Source: Candidatus Symbiothrix dinenymphae (GTDB taxonomy: Bacteria > Bacteroidota > Bacteroidia > Bacteroidales > Azobacteroidaceae). Taken from it: a DNA stretch of 45,386 nucleotides. Where the stretch lies: assembly GCA_001417715.1 (NCBI GenBank), contig BBRT01000138.1:1-45386 (forward strand), read 5' to 3'. Below the pieces are notes generated by a model. That model searched no databases and was not told where the DNA came from. It saw nothing but the letters and a program-made list of their open reading frames with translations. Every line of letters begins with the position of its first letter. Positions within the stretch are counted from its first letter, which is position 1. Position numbers and translations under genes: made by a program. Of this stretch, positions 36,797 to 45,044 are shown one piece after another.

Positions 36797-38353
36797 CTAT
36801 TTTTTGACCTTGATTTTTACTTTGTCCGTTCCGCTTAAGCCCTGCTTGTCGGTGGCTTTAACGGCTATATTATGTTCGCCTTCGGAAAATTTCTTTTCCT
36901 GCACACCTTCTTTGTCCATTATCACATCAACCTTAAATTCTTTTTCGTTGTGCGACAAATCCCACGAAAAAAAGTCAATGCCTGCTACACTTTCCGCGTT
37001 TGCCTTAAATTGATATTTATAATCTTCTAATTTTTGGGCGGTTAGCGTCACTTTGGGCGGATTTTCGTAAGGAATAATATCGCGGATGTATTTGAGTTCA
37101 ATAATTATGTCTTCGCTGTTTTTCAGTTTGGCAACCTCGTTGATAATATCCTTTGAAAACTCAAAGCCGATGATAAATCCGCAAACCTGCCCATCTTTCT
37201 TATTTTTCTCAAACAAATACTTATTGTCACGCTGAATGGCGGTAAGAAACTCATCCAATGTGGCACGCCCGACCGGTTTTTTCCACTTTTTCACCTGAAT
37301 GGGTGTCCCATAGTCTGTGTGCCCGTCAATTCCATAATCCTTGCCGCTTTTCAAGTTGGGAATGCCGCCAAATTTTTCAACAATAAATATTTCAAAATCT
37401 TTACCGTCTTCTTTTTCTAATTTTGTCAAGTCATAAGTAGGTATAATCACATCATAAGGCTGCGCAAAAATATCATCTTGCCGCTTTTGCAGCCGCAAAT
37501 CCGTCACTTTTATTGCCATAACTGACTGGTCAATTCCTATCCATTTGCGGTTTAATTTGTCGGCAACGGCAACAGAGGTGCCTCCACCAACAAATGGGTC
37601 AAGCACGACATCGCCTTCTTTTGTAGTTAATTCGATAATTCGCTCTAATAATAATTCAGGTTTTTGAGTTGGATAACCTATTCTTTGAGGATGATTTCCT
37701 CTCAACATTGGAATGTCAGCCCAAACATCATTAAGAGCCTCGCCTTTTTCAAGGTAATCATCAAGATATTTTTTGTATGGTTCTATTCCATTTGCTTGAC
37801 CTCTCGTTTCCCAAAACCATTCTCTACCATCTTCATCTTTGTTAATTTTTCGTCTTAGCATCTTTATTCTTTCTTCTTTTTCCCAATCAAGTTTCACATA
37901 ATTTATTCGAGCTTTGTCTGTTTTTCCATAAAAAAATATTGTATCATATCTTGATTGAATTTTTTTTTCGTTAAATTTTTCCCGTCCTTTATAGTGCCAA
38001 ACAATTTCATTCCTAAAATTATTTCTTCCAAAAATTTTATTCAAAATTTCTACTTTTATTTCAGCATTTGCGTGCCAATCGCAATGCAGAAAGATACTGC
38101 CTGTGGATTTCAAAATTCGGTGCATTTGGCGCACACGATTTTTCAACCAATTGATATAATGGTCAATTCCTCCTGCAAAGCGATCTTCAAAACTGCGTTT
38201 TTCACCATCATCGCCCCATATGACTTCATACGTTTGATTACTAAAAAACGGCGGGTCGAGGTAAATCAAATCCACAGATTCGTCCGGAAGAGTTTTTAAA
38301 ACTTCAAGGTTGTCGCCAAGAATAAGTTTGTTGATATGTGCGCTATTCCCCAT
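36797..38353 (-). CDS. Fusion: beta-class DNA methyltransferase, Mrr-like nuclease domain, C-terminal Ig-like domain
   Basis: A 518-residue fusion. Residues 1-290 are an N4/N6 DNA methyltransferase in beta order: motif IV DPPF (33-36) first, the helix FLHCDWHANAEIK, then motif I DPFVGGGT (252-259). Residues about 315-420 resemble an Mrr-type PD-(D/E)XK nuclease: FEIFIVEKFGGI, GKDYGIDGHTDYG with Asp343 and PIQVKKWKKPVGR with the Q-V-K strand. The last about 80 residues read like an immunoglobulin-like domain (FSEGEHNIAVKATDKQGLSGTDKVKIKV). It might be a one-gene restriction-modification enzyme. ATG 38353 is preferred over the in-frame GTG 38371, which lies inside the preceding gene. It separates the flavoprotein gene from flxD. 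Confidence 0.82.
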   Translation of the reverse strand: MGNSAHINKLILGDNLEVLKTLPDESVDLIYLDPPFFSNQTYEVIWGDDGEKRSFEDRFAGGIDHYINWLKNRVRQMHRILKSTGSIFLHCDWHANAEIKVEILNKIFGRNNFRNEIVWHYKGREKFNEKKIQSRYDTIFFYGKTDKARINYVKLDWEKEERIKMLRRKINKDEDGREWFWETRGQANGIEPYKKYLDDYLEKGEALNDVWADIPMLRGNHPQRIGYPTQKPELLLERIIELTTKEGDVVLDPFVGGGTSVAVADKLNRKWIGIDQSVMAIKVTDLRLQKRQDDIFAQPYDVIIPTYDLTKLEKEDGKDFEIFIVEKFGGIPNLKSGKDYGIDGHTDYGTPIQVKKWKKPVGRATLDEFLTAIQRDNKYLFEKNKKDGQVCGFIIGFEFSKDIINEVAKLKNSEDIIIELKYIRDIIPYENPPKVTLTAQKLEDYKYQFKANAESVAGIDFFSWDLSHNEKEFKVDVIMDKEGVQEKKFSEGEHNIAVKATDKQGLSGTDKVKIKVKK

Positions 38354-38357
38354 AATG

Positions 38358-39516
38358 CTATATTTTGCCACTCACGCTCTCCGTTATCGCTTGCAATGCC
38401 TGTTTGTCTGGGATGAAATTCACAGCGTATTTGTCGACGAGTTCAATTCCTGATTCTTCAAAATAGCGTTCCATTGCCTTGATGCTTTGTTGCGCCCAGC
38501 CGTAGGAGCCGAACAAAAATCCTTTTTTTGTTTTTGTGGACAATCCGTGCAAATAGGTGAGGAAGGCGGCTACTGTTGGCATCACTTTTTTGTTTAGTGT
38601 GGGCGAGCCTACGCAGATGTATTCTGCTTCCAAGCAGTCGGTTATGATGTCGGAGATGTGGGTGGATTTGAGGTCGAAAAAACTTGTATTCGTAGCCTTT
38701 TGCTTCAAAGGCATTGCGGATGGCGTAGGCGATTTTTTCCGTTGAGCCATACATCGAATCAAACGCGATAACTACTTTTTTATCCGTCCCACAGTGTGCC
38801 CATTTCGTATAATGCTCCAATATCGCCGGAATGTTGTTCTTCCAAATCAAACCGTGCGAAGGCGCAATCATCTGAATAGCAAGTTTTTGAACCGCTTCCA
38901 ACGCGCCTACCACTTGTGCGGAATAGGGCATGATGATGTTGGCATAATACTTTTTGGCTTCTTCCATGATTACATCCAAAGGCTCGTCGTCGAAAACGTT
39001 GGAACTGGCCAAATGCTGCCCAAAAGCATCGTTGGAGAACAGAATTTTCTCTTCCGGACAATACGTTACCATATTGTCGGGCCAATGCACCATCGGGGTC
39101 ATAATAAAACTTAACGTCCTCTTACCCAACGAAATACTATCGCCTGTTTTGACGATTTGAAATTTCCAATCGGGGTTGAAATGCAGTTTAAACTCCCTTT
39201 CGCCGGCCTGACTGGTCAGCACCGTTGCGTTAGGCAGGTGTTTCATCACTTCGGGCAATGCGCCGGAATGGTCCATTTCCACATGGTTCGACACTACATA
39301 GTCGATTTTATCGAGGCTCACGATTTGCGAAATCCTGTCAATTAGTTCTTGCGAGAAATGCGCTTTCACCGTGTCGATAAGCGTAATTTTCTCATCCATA
39401 ATGAGATAAGCATTGTAACTCGTGCCCTTTTGCGTGAGGTAACCGTGAAAGTTACGCACATTCCAGTCGGCAACGCCAACGCTGTAAATCCCTTTTGCAA
39501 TTTCTTTTATTTTCAT
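38358..39516 (-). pseudogene. FprA-like A-type flavoprotein gene with a one-base frameshift
   Basis: A-type flavoprotein (O2 or NO reductase) with an N-terminal di-iron beta-lactamase-like domain: SNHVEMDHSGALPEV, MVHWPDNM, SNDAFGQH and APSHGLIWKNN. The C-terminal flavodoxin domain starts normally (VVIAFDSMYGSTEKIAYAI), then the frame breaks at a run of six A (38677-38682 on the + strand; T on the coding strand). With five bases the reading would continue as YKFFDLKSTHISDII... to the stop at 38358, giving a normal 385-residue protein ending VSGKI. So the gene is either a recent pseudogene, a homopolymer sequencing error or a slippage-controlled gene. ATG 39516 follows a -7 box at 39540-39547. 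Confidence 0.85.
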
Positions 39517-39539
39517 ATCTAATTAATTTTAATACGGTG

Positions 39540-39547
39540 CAAAGGTA
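39540..39547 (-). promoter_or_regulatory. -7 box (minus strand) of the flavoprotein gene
   Basis: CAAAGGTA on the + strand, 24 bases upstream of ATG 39516; probable promoter for the whole fprA-flx series. Confidence 0.7.
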
Positions 39548-39587
39548 CAATTTTTAGTTTTAATTTTGTGATTTCAGCAAAAATAAA

Positions 39588-39595
39588 TACCTTTG
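39588..39595 (+). promoter_or_regulatory. -7 box TACCTTTG of the HU-CCDC81 gene
   Basis: Only 8 bases separate the end of this box from ATG 39604, so the mRNA would be leaderless or nearly so. Confidence 0.65.
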
Positions 39596-39603
39596 TCGGC
39601 GTA

Positions 39604-40470
39604 ATGCAAGATTTTTTTTCGCATATTGCTTTTTTACTGACGTTGTACAAGCGTGTCACGATACCGTATTTTGGCTCGTTTGAGGTATGTCCTGCGGCTA
39701 TCAAGGATGCCGGCAGCCCGTTGTGTCTGCCTGTCGGTAACGGTTTGAAATTTGATGATGAATTTACGCATAACGATGGCGTTTTAGTGCGCTACCTGGC
39801 AACGGCGGATGGTATTTCGGACTACGAAGCCGAAAAAAAAGTGCAGCAATTTGTGGAAACAATGAAAAAAGGGCTGCACGGAAACATGGCTGTGCGTATG
39901 CCACGTATTGGCAAATTGACCCTTTCTGCTACAAATAAGATAACTCTAGAACCGGCTCCGGCGGCGGAACTTAGTTGCAATGCCGGTCTGTACGGGTTGT
40001 CAAATTTGCAGATGAGAAAACTCCAGCCGAAGAGAGAAAAACCCGTTGCCAACGAGGTGGAAATACAGGACCATTCGGACGAATTTGCCGCAGAAGCTAC
40101 CCCCGGTGATGATACTGCCGATGCACAACCGGTAGTCATCAAAAAGAGAAGAAGAAAAAAGAAGAAGAAAAAGAAAAAAATGCCGTTGGGGTCAATTATC
40201 ATGATTTTAGTATTATTGCTCTTGTTCGCCGCGCTATTTTGCGCCCCCATGTTCATCCCGCTTGAGGGCGACGAACCTGCCAAGACGGTGGACGAATTGT
40301 TGCGGTTTTGGTACCGGCAGTTGCATTACGCATGGGCAGAGATTAACGGACTATTGGCTCCTGAAAATAGTCCGGAAGTGATTGAACCTGTTACGGAAAG
40401 GACTGTTATGGAAGTGATTGACACCGTTCCGAAAGAAACTATTCCGGAAGACACTATTCCGAAAAATTAA
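39604..40470 (+). CDS. HU-CCDC81-type domain membrane protein
   Basis: A 288-residue protein. The N-terminal about 140 residues match the paired HU-like CCDC81 bacterial domains that precede SPOR domains in many Bacteroidota proteins (YKRVTIPYFGSFEV, LKFDDEFTHNDGVLVRYLA, VRMPRIGKLTL). A charged linker and a Lys/Arg run (about 180-194) precede one transmembrane helix (about 195-218), giving a cytoplasmic N-terminus; the short C-terminal part has no SPOR domain. It may tie DNA or cytoplasmic partners to the envelope. ATG 39604 is chosen because the -7 box at 39588 lies inside any longer reading. ftsX follows 11 bases later. Confidence 0.82.
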   Translation: MQDFFSHIAFLLTLYKRVTIPYFGSFEVCPAAIKDAGSPLCLPVGNGLKFDDEFTHNDGVLVRYLATADGISDYEAEKKVQQFVETMKKGLHGNMAVRMPRIGKLTLSATNKITLEPAPAAELSCNAGLYGLSNLQMRKLQPKREKPVANEVEIQDHSDEFAAEATPGDDTADAQPVVIKKRRRKKKKKKKKMPLGSIIMILVLLLLFAALFCAPMFIPLEGDEPAKTVDELLRFWYRQLHYAWAEINGLLAPENSPEVIEPVTERTVMEVIDTVPKETIPEDTIPKN

Positions 40471-40481
40471 TATGATTGCAG

Positions 40482-41336
40482 ATGAAACTCATTAATTCAA
40501 AAATTACTACCACCGTGAGCATGGCTCTGGTGCTCTTTGTGCTCGGTTTGGTTTTGCTTATCTATTTTTTTGCAAACAATTTTTCAAATCATATCAAAGA
40601 AACGCTGGCTATTGATATTGTGATGCAAGACGGCACCACTTCCGACCAAATTAAACAGTTGCAGGCACGGTTAGAATCGCAACCGTTCGCCAAAAGCACT
40701 ACTTTTCACTCCAAAGAAGAGGCTTTGCAGGAGTTGGAACGCGAATTAGGCGAAAGCCCGAAAGAGTTTCTCGGCTTCAATCCGCTGCCCGACGTGATTG
40801 TACTGCACTTGAATGCAGAATTTGCCACGCCGGAAAATCTCAACATCGTCAAAGACGAACTCAAAAACCATTCGTCGGATATTCAAAATACGGAATACCG
40901 CGAGGGGTTGTTGAATGCTGTCAACAACAACCTGGAAGACTTCTGTATGGCACTGCTCGTCCTTGCCGCACTGCTGATGTTTATCTCTTATGTGCTGATT
41001 AACAACACGATACGGCTGGCGGTGTATTCCAAACGCTTTCTCATCCACACCATGCAATTAGTGGGTGCCAAAAAATCATTTATCCGGCAGCCGTTCATCA
41101 CTTCCAATATTTGGTCGGGTATTGCGGCATCTGTGGTGGCTTGTGGCATGCTCTATGGGGTTGTGTCGTACACCACAGCACAGTTGCCTGATATGGAAAA
41201 ACTGCTGAACAGGGATTTTTTGGGGATTTTATTTATCTGTGTGCTGCTGCTGGGTGTGTTGATTTCAATCCTGTCAACCGTTTTTGCAGTCAATAAATAC
41301 CTTGATAGCAATGTGGATGAACTCTATTCGATGTAA
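40482..41336 (+). CDS. ftsX: Cell division protein FtsX
   Basis: A 284-residue permease-like FtsX, which with the ATPase FtsE couples divisome to peptidoglycan hydrolysis. N-terminal helix MALVLFVLGLVLLIYFFA, extracytoplasmic domain (about 40-150; FHSKEEALQELERELGE, NPLPDVIVLHL), then three helices with the FtsX core RLAVYSKRFLIHTMQLVGAKKSFIRQPFI. ATG 40482 is chosen over the TTG at 40476. No ftsE is present. It converges on the OstA-like gene with only 11 bases between the stops and no visible terminator. Confidence 0.94.
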   Translation: MKLINSKITTTVSMALVLFVLGLVLLIYFFANNFSNHIKETLAIDIVMQDGTTSDQIKQLQARLESQPFAKSTTFHSKEEALQELERELGESPKEFLGFNPLPDVIVLHLNAEFATPENLNIVKDELKNHSSDIQNTEYREGLLNAVNNNLEDFCMALLVLAALLMFISYVLINNTIRLAVYSKRFLIHTMQLVGAKKSFIRQPFITSNIWSGIAASVVACGMLYGVVSYTTAQLPDMEKLLNRDFLGILFICVLLLGVLISILSTVFAVNKYLDSNVDELYSM

Positions 41337-41347
41337 TGCTGTGTAAA

Positions 41348-43105
41348 TCAGCGTTTCCGATGCCGCGCAGGTGTCGGAATATCCTCCGCCTTATAGGTTG
41401 ATTTTCTGAAAATGTCGTAGCGGTCGGTTGGACGCAGGTAGTTGTAGTTGTAAAAGCCTTGCAGCAAGCGCGTTTCCGGCGAAAACAAATCTGCCAGCGG
41501 CAATGTTTTGCCTTTCATGGCGGGGAACCAAACAATTTTCCAAGGTTCGCGGTTTTCCACAAAAATTCTCATGCGGTCGCTCTCCGACTTGTTGCGACCG
41601 ATAAACTCCGTTCCGGCATCCTCTATCGGGTAATAGATAGATTCCGCGCTACCTATTACATCCACTTGCACCATCTCGCCACGCTCAAAAAAAGCGTAGA
41701 TGTCCTTGCCTTTCACCTGGTTGAAAAAGATACTGTCCTTTTCTTCCATCGCAAATGCGCGCCCAAGTACGTTCACGCGCTCTATACTTTTGGCGTTGAA
41801 CAGAATTTCTATCTTGTCGCCCGTGATTTGATAGCCCGTATTCCACAGAATGGGGTTTTTGTAAAGGTAGAGTGTCGTATCTTGGGTGTTGAACTGCAAA
41901 GAATCACAAACACCCTGCATATCAACACGATAGAAGCGAACACCATAAAAAGCTTTCATCACTTTCTCTTTCGTAAGCACGCTATCCGTCCGCTCAACAG
42001 TCTCCATTTGCAGCGTATCAGCAGGCAACTCCCCCCCCCCATCCAGCGTATCGGCAGGGTAATTGGTAACCGGTAACTGGTAACTGGTAACTGATAACTG
42101 GTAACTGATAACGGTTTCCATTTGCAGCGTGTCGCCATGCAAAAAGAGCGAATCTTTTTGACTGTATTCAATTGCTTGGGCAGAATCGGTGGCAAAAGCA
42201 AATTCGCGGTATTGGTCGAAATAGCCGTAGTTGCCCATCAGGACGACCTTTTGGACACTGTCGGTCAGCACCATATTGCCAAACGCCTCGCCAAAGCCTG
42301 TGGTGCGATTGAAAAACAGGGTGTCGCCAACCACCGATTGCGTTTCGTCTTTCGAGAGCACGGTGGAGCGGTCGTAGAGTGTTGCCAAACCGTTTCCGGT
42401 GTCGTATTCGCCTTTGGTAGAGTAGATTATCGCGCTGTCGGACACTATTTTGGTGTCGCCGAGAATAGTTGCCACTTTGTTTCTGGTGGAATATTCGAGC
42501 GTTTCGGTGGTGAGCACAAAATTGACATGCTGCTCTATGCTGTCGGCGTCGTTGGCATCTTCATCGGTGTTGGTGAGCACCACATGGTTTTTGAAAGTCG
42601 CCAGTTTGGTAGCAGTCGAATATTCGCCATAGACCGACACCAGCTCATTGTTGGCATCCACCAGCGTGCCGTGGTCGAAATAATACGCCAAATCGCGGTT
42701 GCGGTCGAAAATTAAATCTTCGGTGAAAAGTGTCATCGAGGCGTTGTCCATGCGCACATTTTCCCACATTTTTGCCTCGTTGAGATTGCCGTCGTAGCGC
42801 AAAAAACCGCTGTAGAGAAATACCGAATCGCCCTGATTGATTTGCACATTGCTGAACGCATCCAGCGAATTTTCCTCCTCGTAGAGATACGCGCTGTCGC
42901 AAAACATATAGGCGCCATCGTGGAAAAAGCGCACATTGCCTTTCATGACGTGCACACCGGGGTTGCTGCGGCTCATGGTGGTGGAGTCGGCATATTCCAT
43001 CTTCACTTTGGACTTCGGCTTTGTCTGTTGCGTGGGTGCTGCATACAACGCCCCAACGATATTTGCCACAATAAACAGGATGCAAAAAACAGTTGATTTA
43101 TTCAC
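41348..43105 (-). CDS. OstA/LptA-like periplasmic protein with in-frame repeat insertion
   Basis: A 585-residue OstA-like protein, presumed to bind lipopolysaccharide on its way to the outer membrane. GTG 43105 gives a clean signal peptide (VNKSTVFCILFIVANIVGALYA), 4 bases after the isomerase stop; upstream codons overlap that gene. Typical strands: GNVRFFHDGAYMFCDSAYLY, NSLDAFSNVQINQGDSVFLY, MTLFTEDLIFDRNRDLAYYF. An insert (42058-42115) encodes ISYQLSVTSYQLPVTNY, and the flanking DTLQMETV segment is duplicated, with PADTL units and a run of ten C (42031-42040) between copies. The frame survives. Confidence 0.88.
   Translation of the reverse strand: MNKSTVFCILFIVANIVGALYAAPTQQTKPKSKVKMEYADSTTMSRSNPGVHVMKGNVRFFHDGAYMFCDSAYLYEEENSLDAFSNVQINQGDSVFLYSGFLRYDGNLNEAKMWENVRMDNASMTLFTEDLIFDRNRDLAYYFDHGTLVDANNELVSVYGEYSTATKLATFKNHVVLTNTDEDANDADSIEQHVNFVLTTETLEYSTRNKVATILGDTKIVSDSAIIYSTKGEYDTGNGLATLYDRSTVLSKDETQSVVGDTLFFNRTTGFGEAFGNMVLTDSVQKVVLMGNYGYFDQYREFAFATDSAQAIEYSQKDSLFLHGDTLQMETVISYQLSVTSYQLPVTNYPADTLDGGGELPADTLQMETVERTDSVLTKEKVMKAFYGVRFYRVDMQGVCDSLQFNTQDTTLYLYKNPILWNTGYQITGDKIEILFNAKSIERVNVLGRAFAMEEKDSIFFNQVKGKDIYAFFERGEMVQVDVIGSAESIYYPIEDAGTEFIGRNKSESDRMRIFVENREPWKIVWFPAMKGKTLPLADLFSPETRLLQGFYNYNYLRPTDRYDIFRKSTYKAEDIPTPARHRKR
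42031..42040 (-). repeat. Homopolymer of ten C (G on the coding strand)
   Basis: Ten consecutive C on the + strand within the OstA-like gene, encoding the Gly run in DGGGEL. Tracts of this length slip readily. Confidence 0.8.
42058..42115 (-). repeat. GGTAACT tandem repeats inserted in the OstA-like gene
   Basis: GGTAACTGGTAACTGGTAAC-type units on the + strand; read as SYQLSVTSYQLPVT. Same family as 14266-14321 and 44427-44463. Confidence 0.85.
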
Positions 43106-43109
43106 GGGG

Positions 43110-44546
43110 TCACTCTTTAATCCAGCCTTTGAATTGAAAATCGCAGTTTTGCCACTTCTCATTGATGCGAATGTAGGTGTCTTTTTGCTTTTGCGCCAGC
43201 CATTTTTCGAGCGTTTCTTGCCGTTTTTTCTCTTCGGTCAGGTTTTTAAGTGCCTGATAATCATCCGAAAGGCTGGCTTTATGACCTTCTACGCGCGATT
43301 TCAGTTTCACGATAGCCACCACTTCTTTTTGTCGTGCATTTTTCATTGTGAACGCCTGCGACACCTCGCCCACCGTCATGCCATCCACCACGAGGCCAAT
43401 TTCCGGCGGCAGTTCCGACATCTCAAACCGGGATGTCCCAAACCGTTCACTTTCACTTTGATTGACCATCAGCCCGTTGTTCATCCGCGTATCTTTGTCC
43501 TGCGAAACGTAGGGCACAGCCTCCTCAAACGTGATTGTCTGCCCGTCTTTGCCGTTCAAAATATTGTCGCGGATGGAGTCTAAACGCAACACGGCGGTTG
43601 CCAATTCCTCTTGTGTTACTTGCGGTTTCAGCAGGATGTGGCGCACATTCGCGCGGTCGCCACGACTTTCAATCAACTGTATAATATGGTAGCCGTATTC
43701 CGTTTCCACGATTCGCGACACCCGTTTGGGGTCGTTGAGTTCAAAAGCGGCGGTGGCAAACTCCGTCACAAATTCAGCCTTGCCCCTAAGACCCATCTCG
43801 CCACCCTGTATCGCCGAACCTTTGTCTTCCGAATACAGTCGCGCCAGGGTCGAAAATTCGCGCTTGCCACTCGTCACCTGCTCGGTATAATCGCGCAGAC
43901 GGCTCTTGACGTAATCAATTTCTGCTAACGAAATGACCGGCTCGTTGGTGATAATTTCCACTTCCACCGTAGTCGGGATAAACGGCAAATTGTCCTTTGG
44001 GATGTGTTCATAGTAGGCACGCACGTCTGACGGCGTGATTTTGATGTTTTTGACCAATTCCCTTTGCATCTGCTGCACGAGGGCACTCTCGCGAATAGTG
44101 GTTCGCAAATCTTCGCGAATAGCAGTCAGCGACTTGCCATACTCCTGTTCCAACCGCTCTCTGGAGCCTGCACGGGTGATTGCCGAATTGATGCGACTGT
44201 CCACCATGCGAAAAACCTCCGTTTCGGGCACGGCAATACTGTCCAACTTTGCCTGATGCAGATACAGTTTCTGCACCGCAATCTGCTCCGGGATAAAGCA
44301 ATAGGGGTCGCCCTCCACGCGCTGATTTTCAAACTGCATCTGCAACCGCATCATCTCCACATCCGACCGAAAAATGGCATCATCCCCAATCACCCAAATC
44401 ACCTCGTCAATGACATTCTGCTGGGCAGTTAGCAGTGACCAGTTACCAGTGACCAGTGACCATGCAACGATAAGTGCCGCTGCGAACTTACTCTTCATTG
44501 CGGGCTTGACCCGCAATCCCCTGAATATTTTCTGCATCTTTTCCAT
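43110..44546 (-). CDS. SurA-like peptidyl-prolyl isomerase (two parvulin domains) with repeat-built signal peptide
   Basis: A periplasmic chaperone/isomerase for outer-membrane proteins. ATG 44546 (MEKMQKIF) is preferred, because the longer reading starts inside the -7 box at 44559; it gives 478 residues. The N-terminal SurA domain (VIDEVIWVIGDDAIFRSDVE) and two PpiC-type domains follow (about 185-285 with GGEMGLRGKAEFVTEF and ETEYGYHIIQLIE; about 290-400 with VRHILLKPQVTQEE). The signal region is composite: GLRVKPAM comes from a GCGGGCTTGACCCGC element and WSLVTGNWSLLTAQ from AGTTACCAGTGACC repeats, forming part of the hydrophobic core. An alternative start is ATG 44498, after the first element. 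Confidence 0.88.
   Translation of the reverse strand: MEKMQKIFRGLRVKPAMKSKFAAALIVAWSLVTGNWSLLTAQQNVIDEVIWVIGDDAIFRSDVEMMRLQMQFENQRVEGDPYCFIPEQIAVQKLYLHQAKLDSIAVPETEVFRMVDSRINSAITRAGSRERLEQEYGKSLTAIREDLRTTIRESALVQQMQRELVKNIKITPSDVRAYYEHIPKDNLPFIPTTVEVEIITNEPVISLAEIDYVKSRLRDYTEQVTSGKREFSTLARLYSEDKGSAIQGGEMGLRGKAEFVTEFATAAFELNDPKRVSRIVETEYGYHIIQLIESRGDRANVRHILLKPQVTQEELATAVLRLDSIRDNILNGKDGQTITFEEAVPYVSQDKDTRMNNGLMVNQSESERFGTSRFEMSELPPEIGLVVDGMTVGEVSQAFTMKNARQKEVVAIVKLKSRVEGHKASLSDDYQALKNLTEEKKRQETLEKWLAQKQKDTYIRINEKWQNCDFQFKGWIKE
44427..44463 (-). repeat. AGTGACC/AGTTACC repeats forming part of a signal peptide
   Basis: Four units of the AGTKACC type on the + strand, read in frame as SLVTGNWSLLTA on the minus strand. 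Confidence 0.8.
44496..44522 (-). repeat. GCGGGCTTGACCCGC palindromic element in the isomerase n-region
   Basis: CATTGCGGGCTTGACCCGCA followed by ATCCCCT, identical in core and flank to the inverted copy in murG (18291-18320). It codes for GLRVKPAM. Confidence 0.88.
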
Positions 44547-44558
44547 ATTTTGAAGCGG

Positions 44559-44566
44559 CAAAGGTA
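44559..44566 (-). promoter_or_regulatory. -7 box (minus strand) of the SurA-like gene
   Basis: CAAAGGTA on the + strand; 12 bases separate it from ATG 44546, another very short leader. It lies just after the stop of the decayed upstream gene. Confidence 0.65.
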
Positions 44567-44576
44567 GTAATAAAAT

Positions 44577-45044
44577 TCATTTATAGAAAATCACCGTGCC
44601 GTTTTTCACGGCTCTATCGTACAAGTCGGCTTCCACGTCTTTTAGAAAATCCATCTTTTTACGATTGACAACCATCTCTCTGACAGTGGGTTTGATGTAT
44701 TCAAACGATGTGGTCGAATCTTCCGGCAACAGACTCTTGAACATACTCTGGTGCGCCGTGTAATATTTTTCCAACTCGGCATCGCTGATTTCTTTCGCCA
44801 ATTTCTCGTTCACCAACTGCTCCTGATAGCGATAAATGGTCAGCGATTTTTTATAATTTTCAACTAAATGGTTGATTTCCAGCTCATCATCGCGCGTCGT
44901 ATTTTTACGCGCCACATCGTACAGCAACTGATTGCTTATCCACAACTTAATGTAGTGCTCAGTCATCAGCACACTGTCTTCGGGCGAATCGCCGGATTGA
45001 ATGTTCCCAATAAATGTATCAGCGTGTTGGTACCACAGAGCACT
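44577..45044 (-). pseudogene. 5'-truncated PpiC/SurA-family isomerase or lipoprotein remnant
   Basis: The open reading on the minus strand runs from just after an in-frame TAG (45045-45047) to the TGA at 44577. It gives ALWYQHADTFIGNIQSGDSP then EDSVLMTEHYIKLWISNQLL, ending NGTVIFYK. It resembles the N-terminal helical part of the isomerase-like lipoproteins that precede surA-like genes in Bacteroidales, but the signal peptide and beginning are gone. An internal ATG at 44972 leaves a 131-residue ORF without export signal. The lost 5' end is replaced by the toxin-antitoxin remnants upstream, so this marks a rearrangement junction. Confidence 0.65.

Noticed and set aside
36797..38353. Interpretation as the Mod subunit of a type III restriction system
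   Set aside because: No res gene is adjacent; both flanking genes are redox genes, and the protein carries its own nuclease-like domain.
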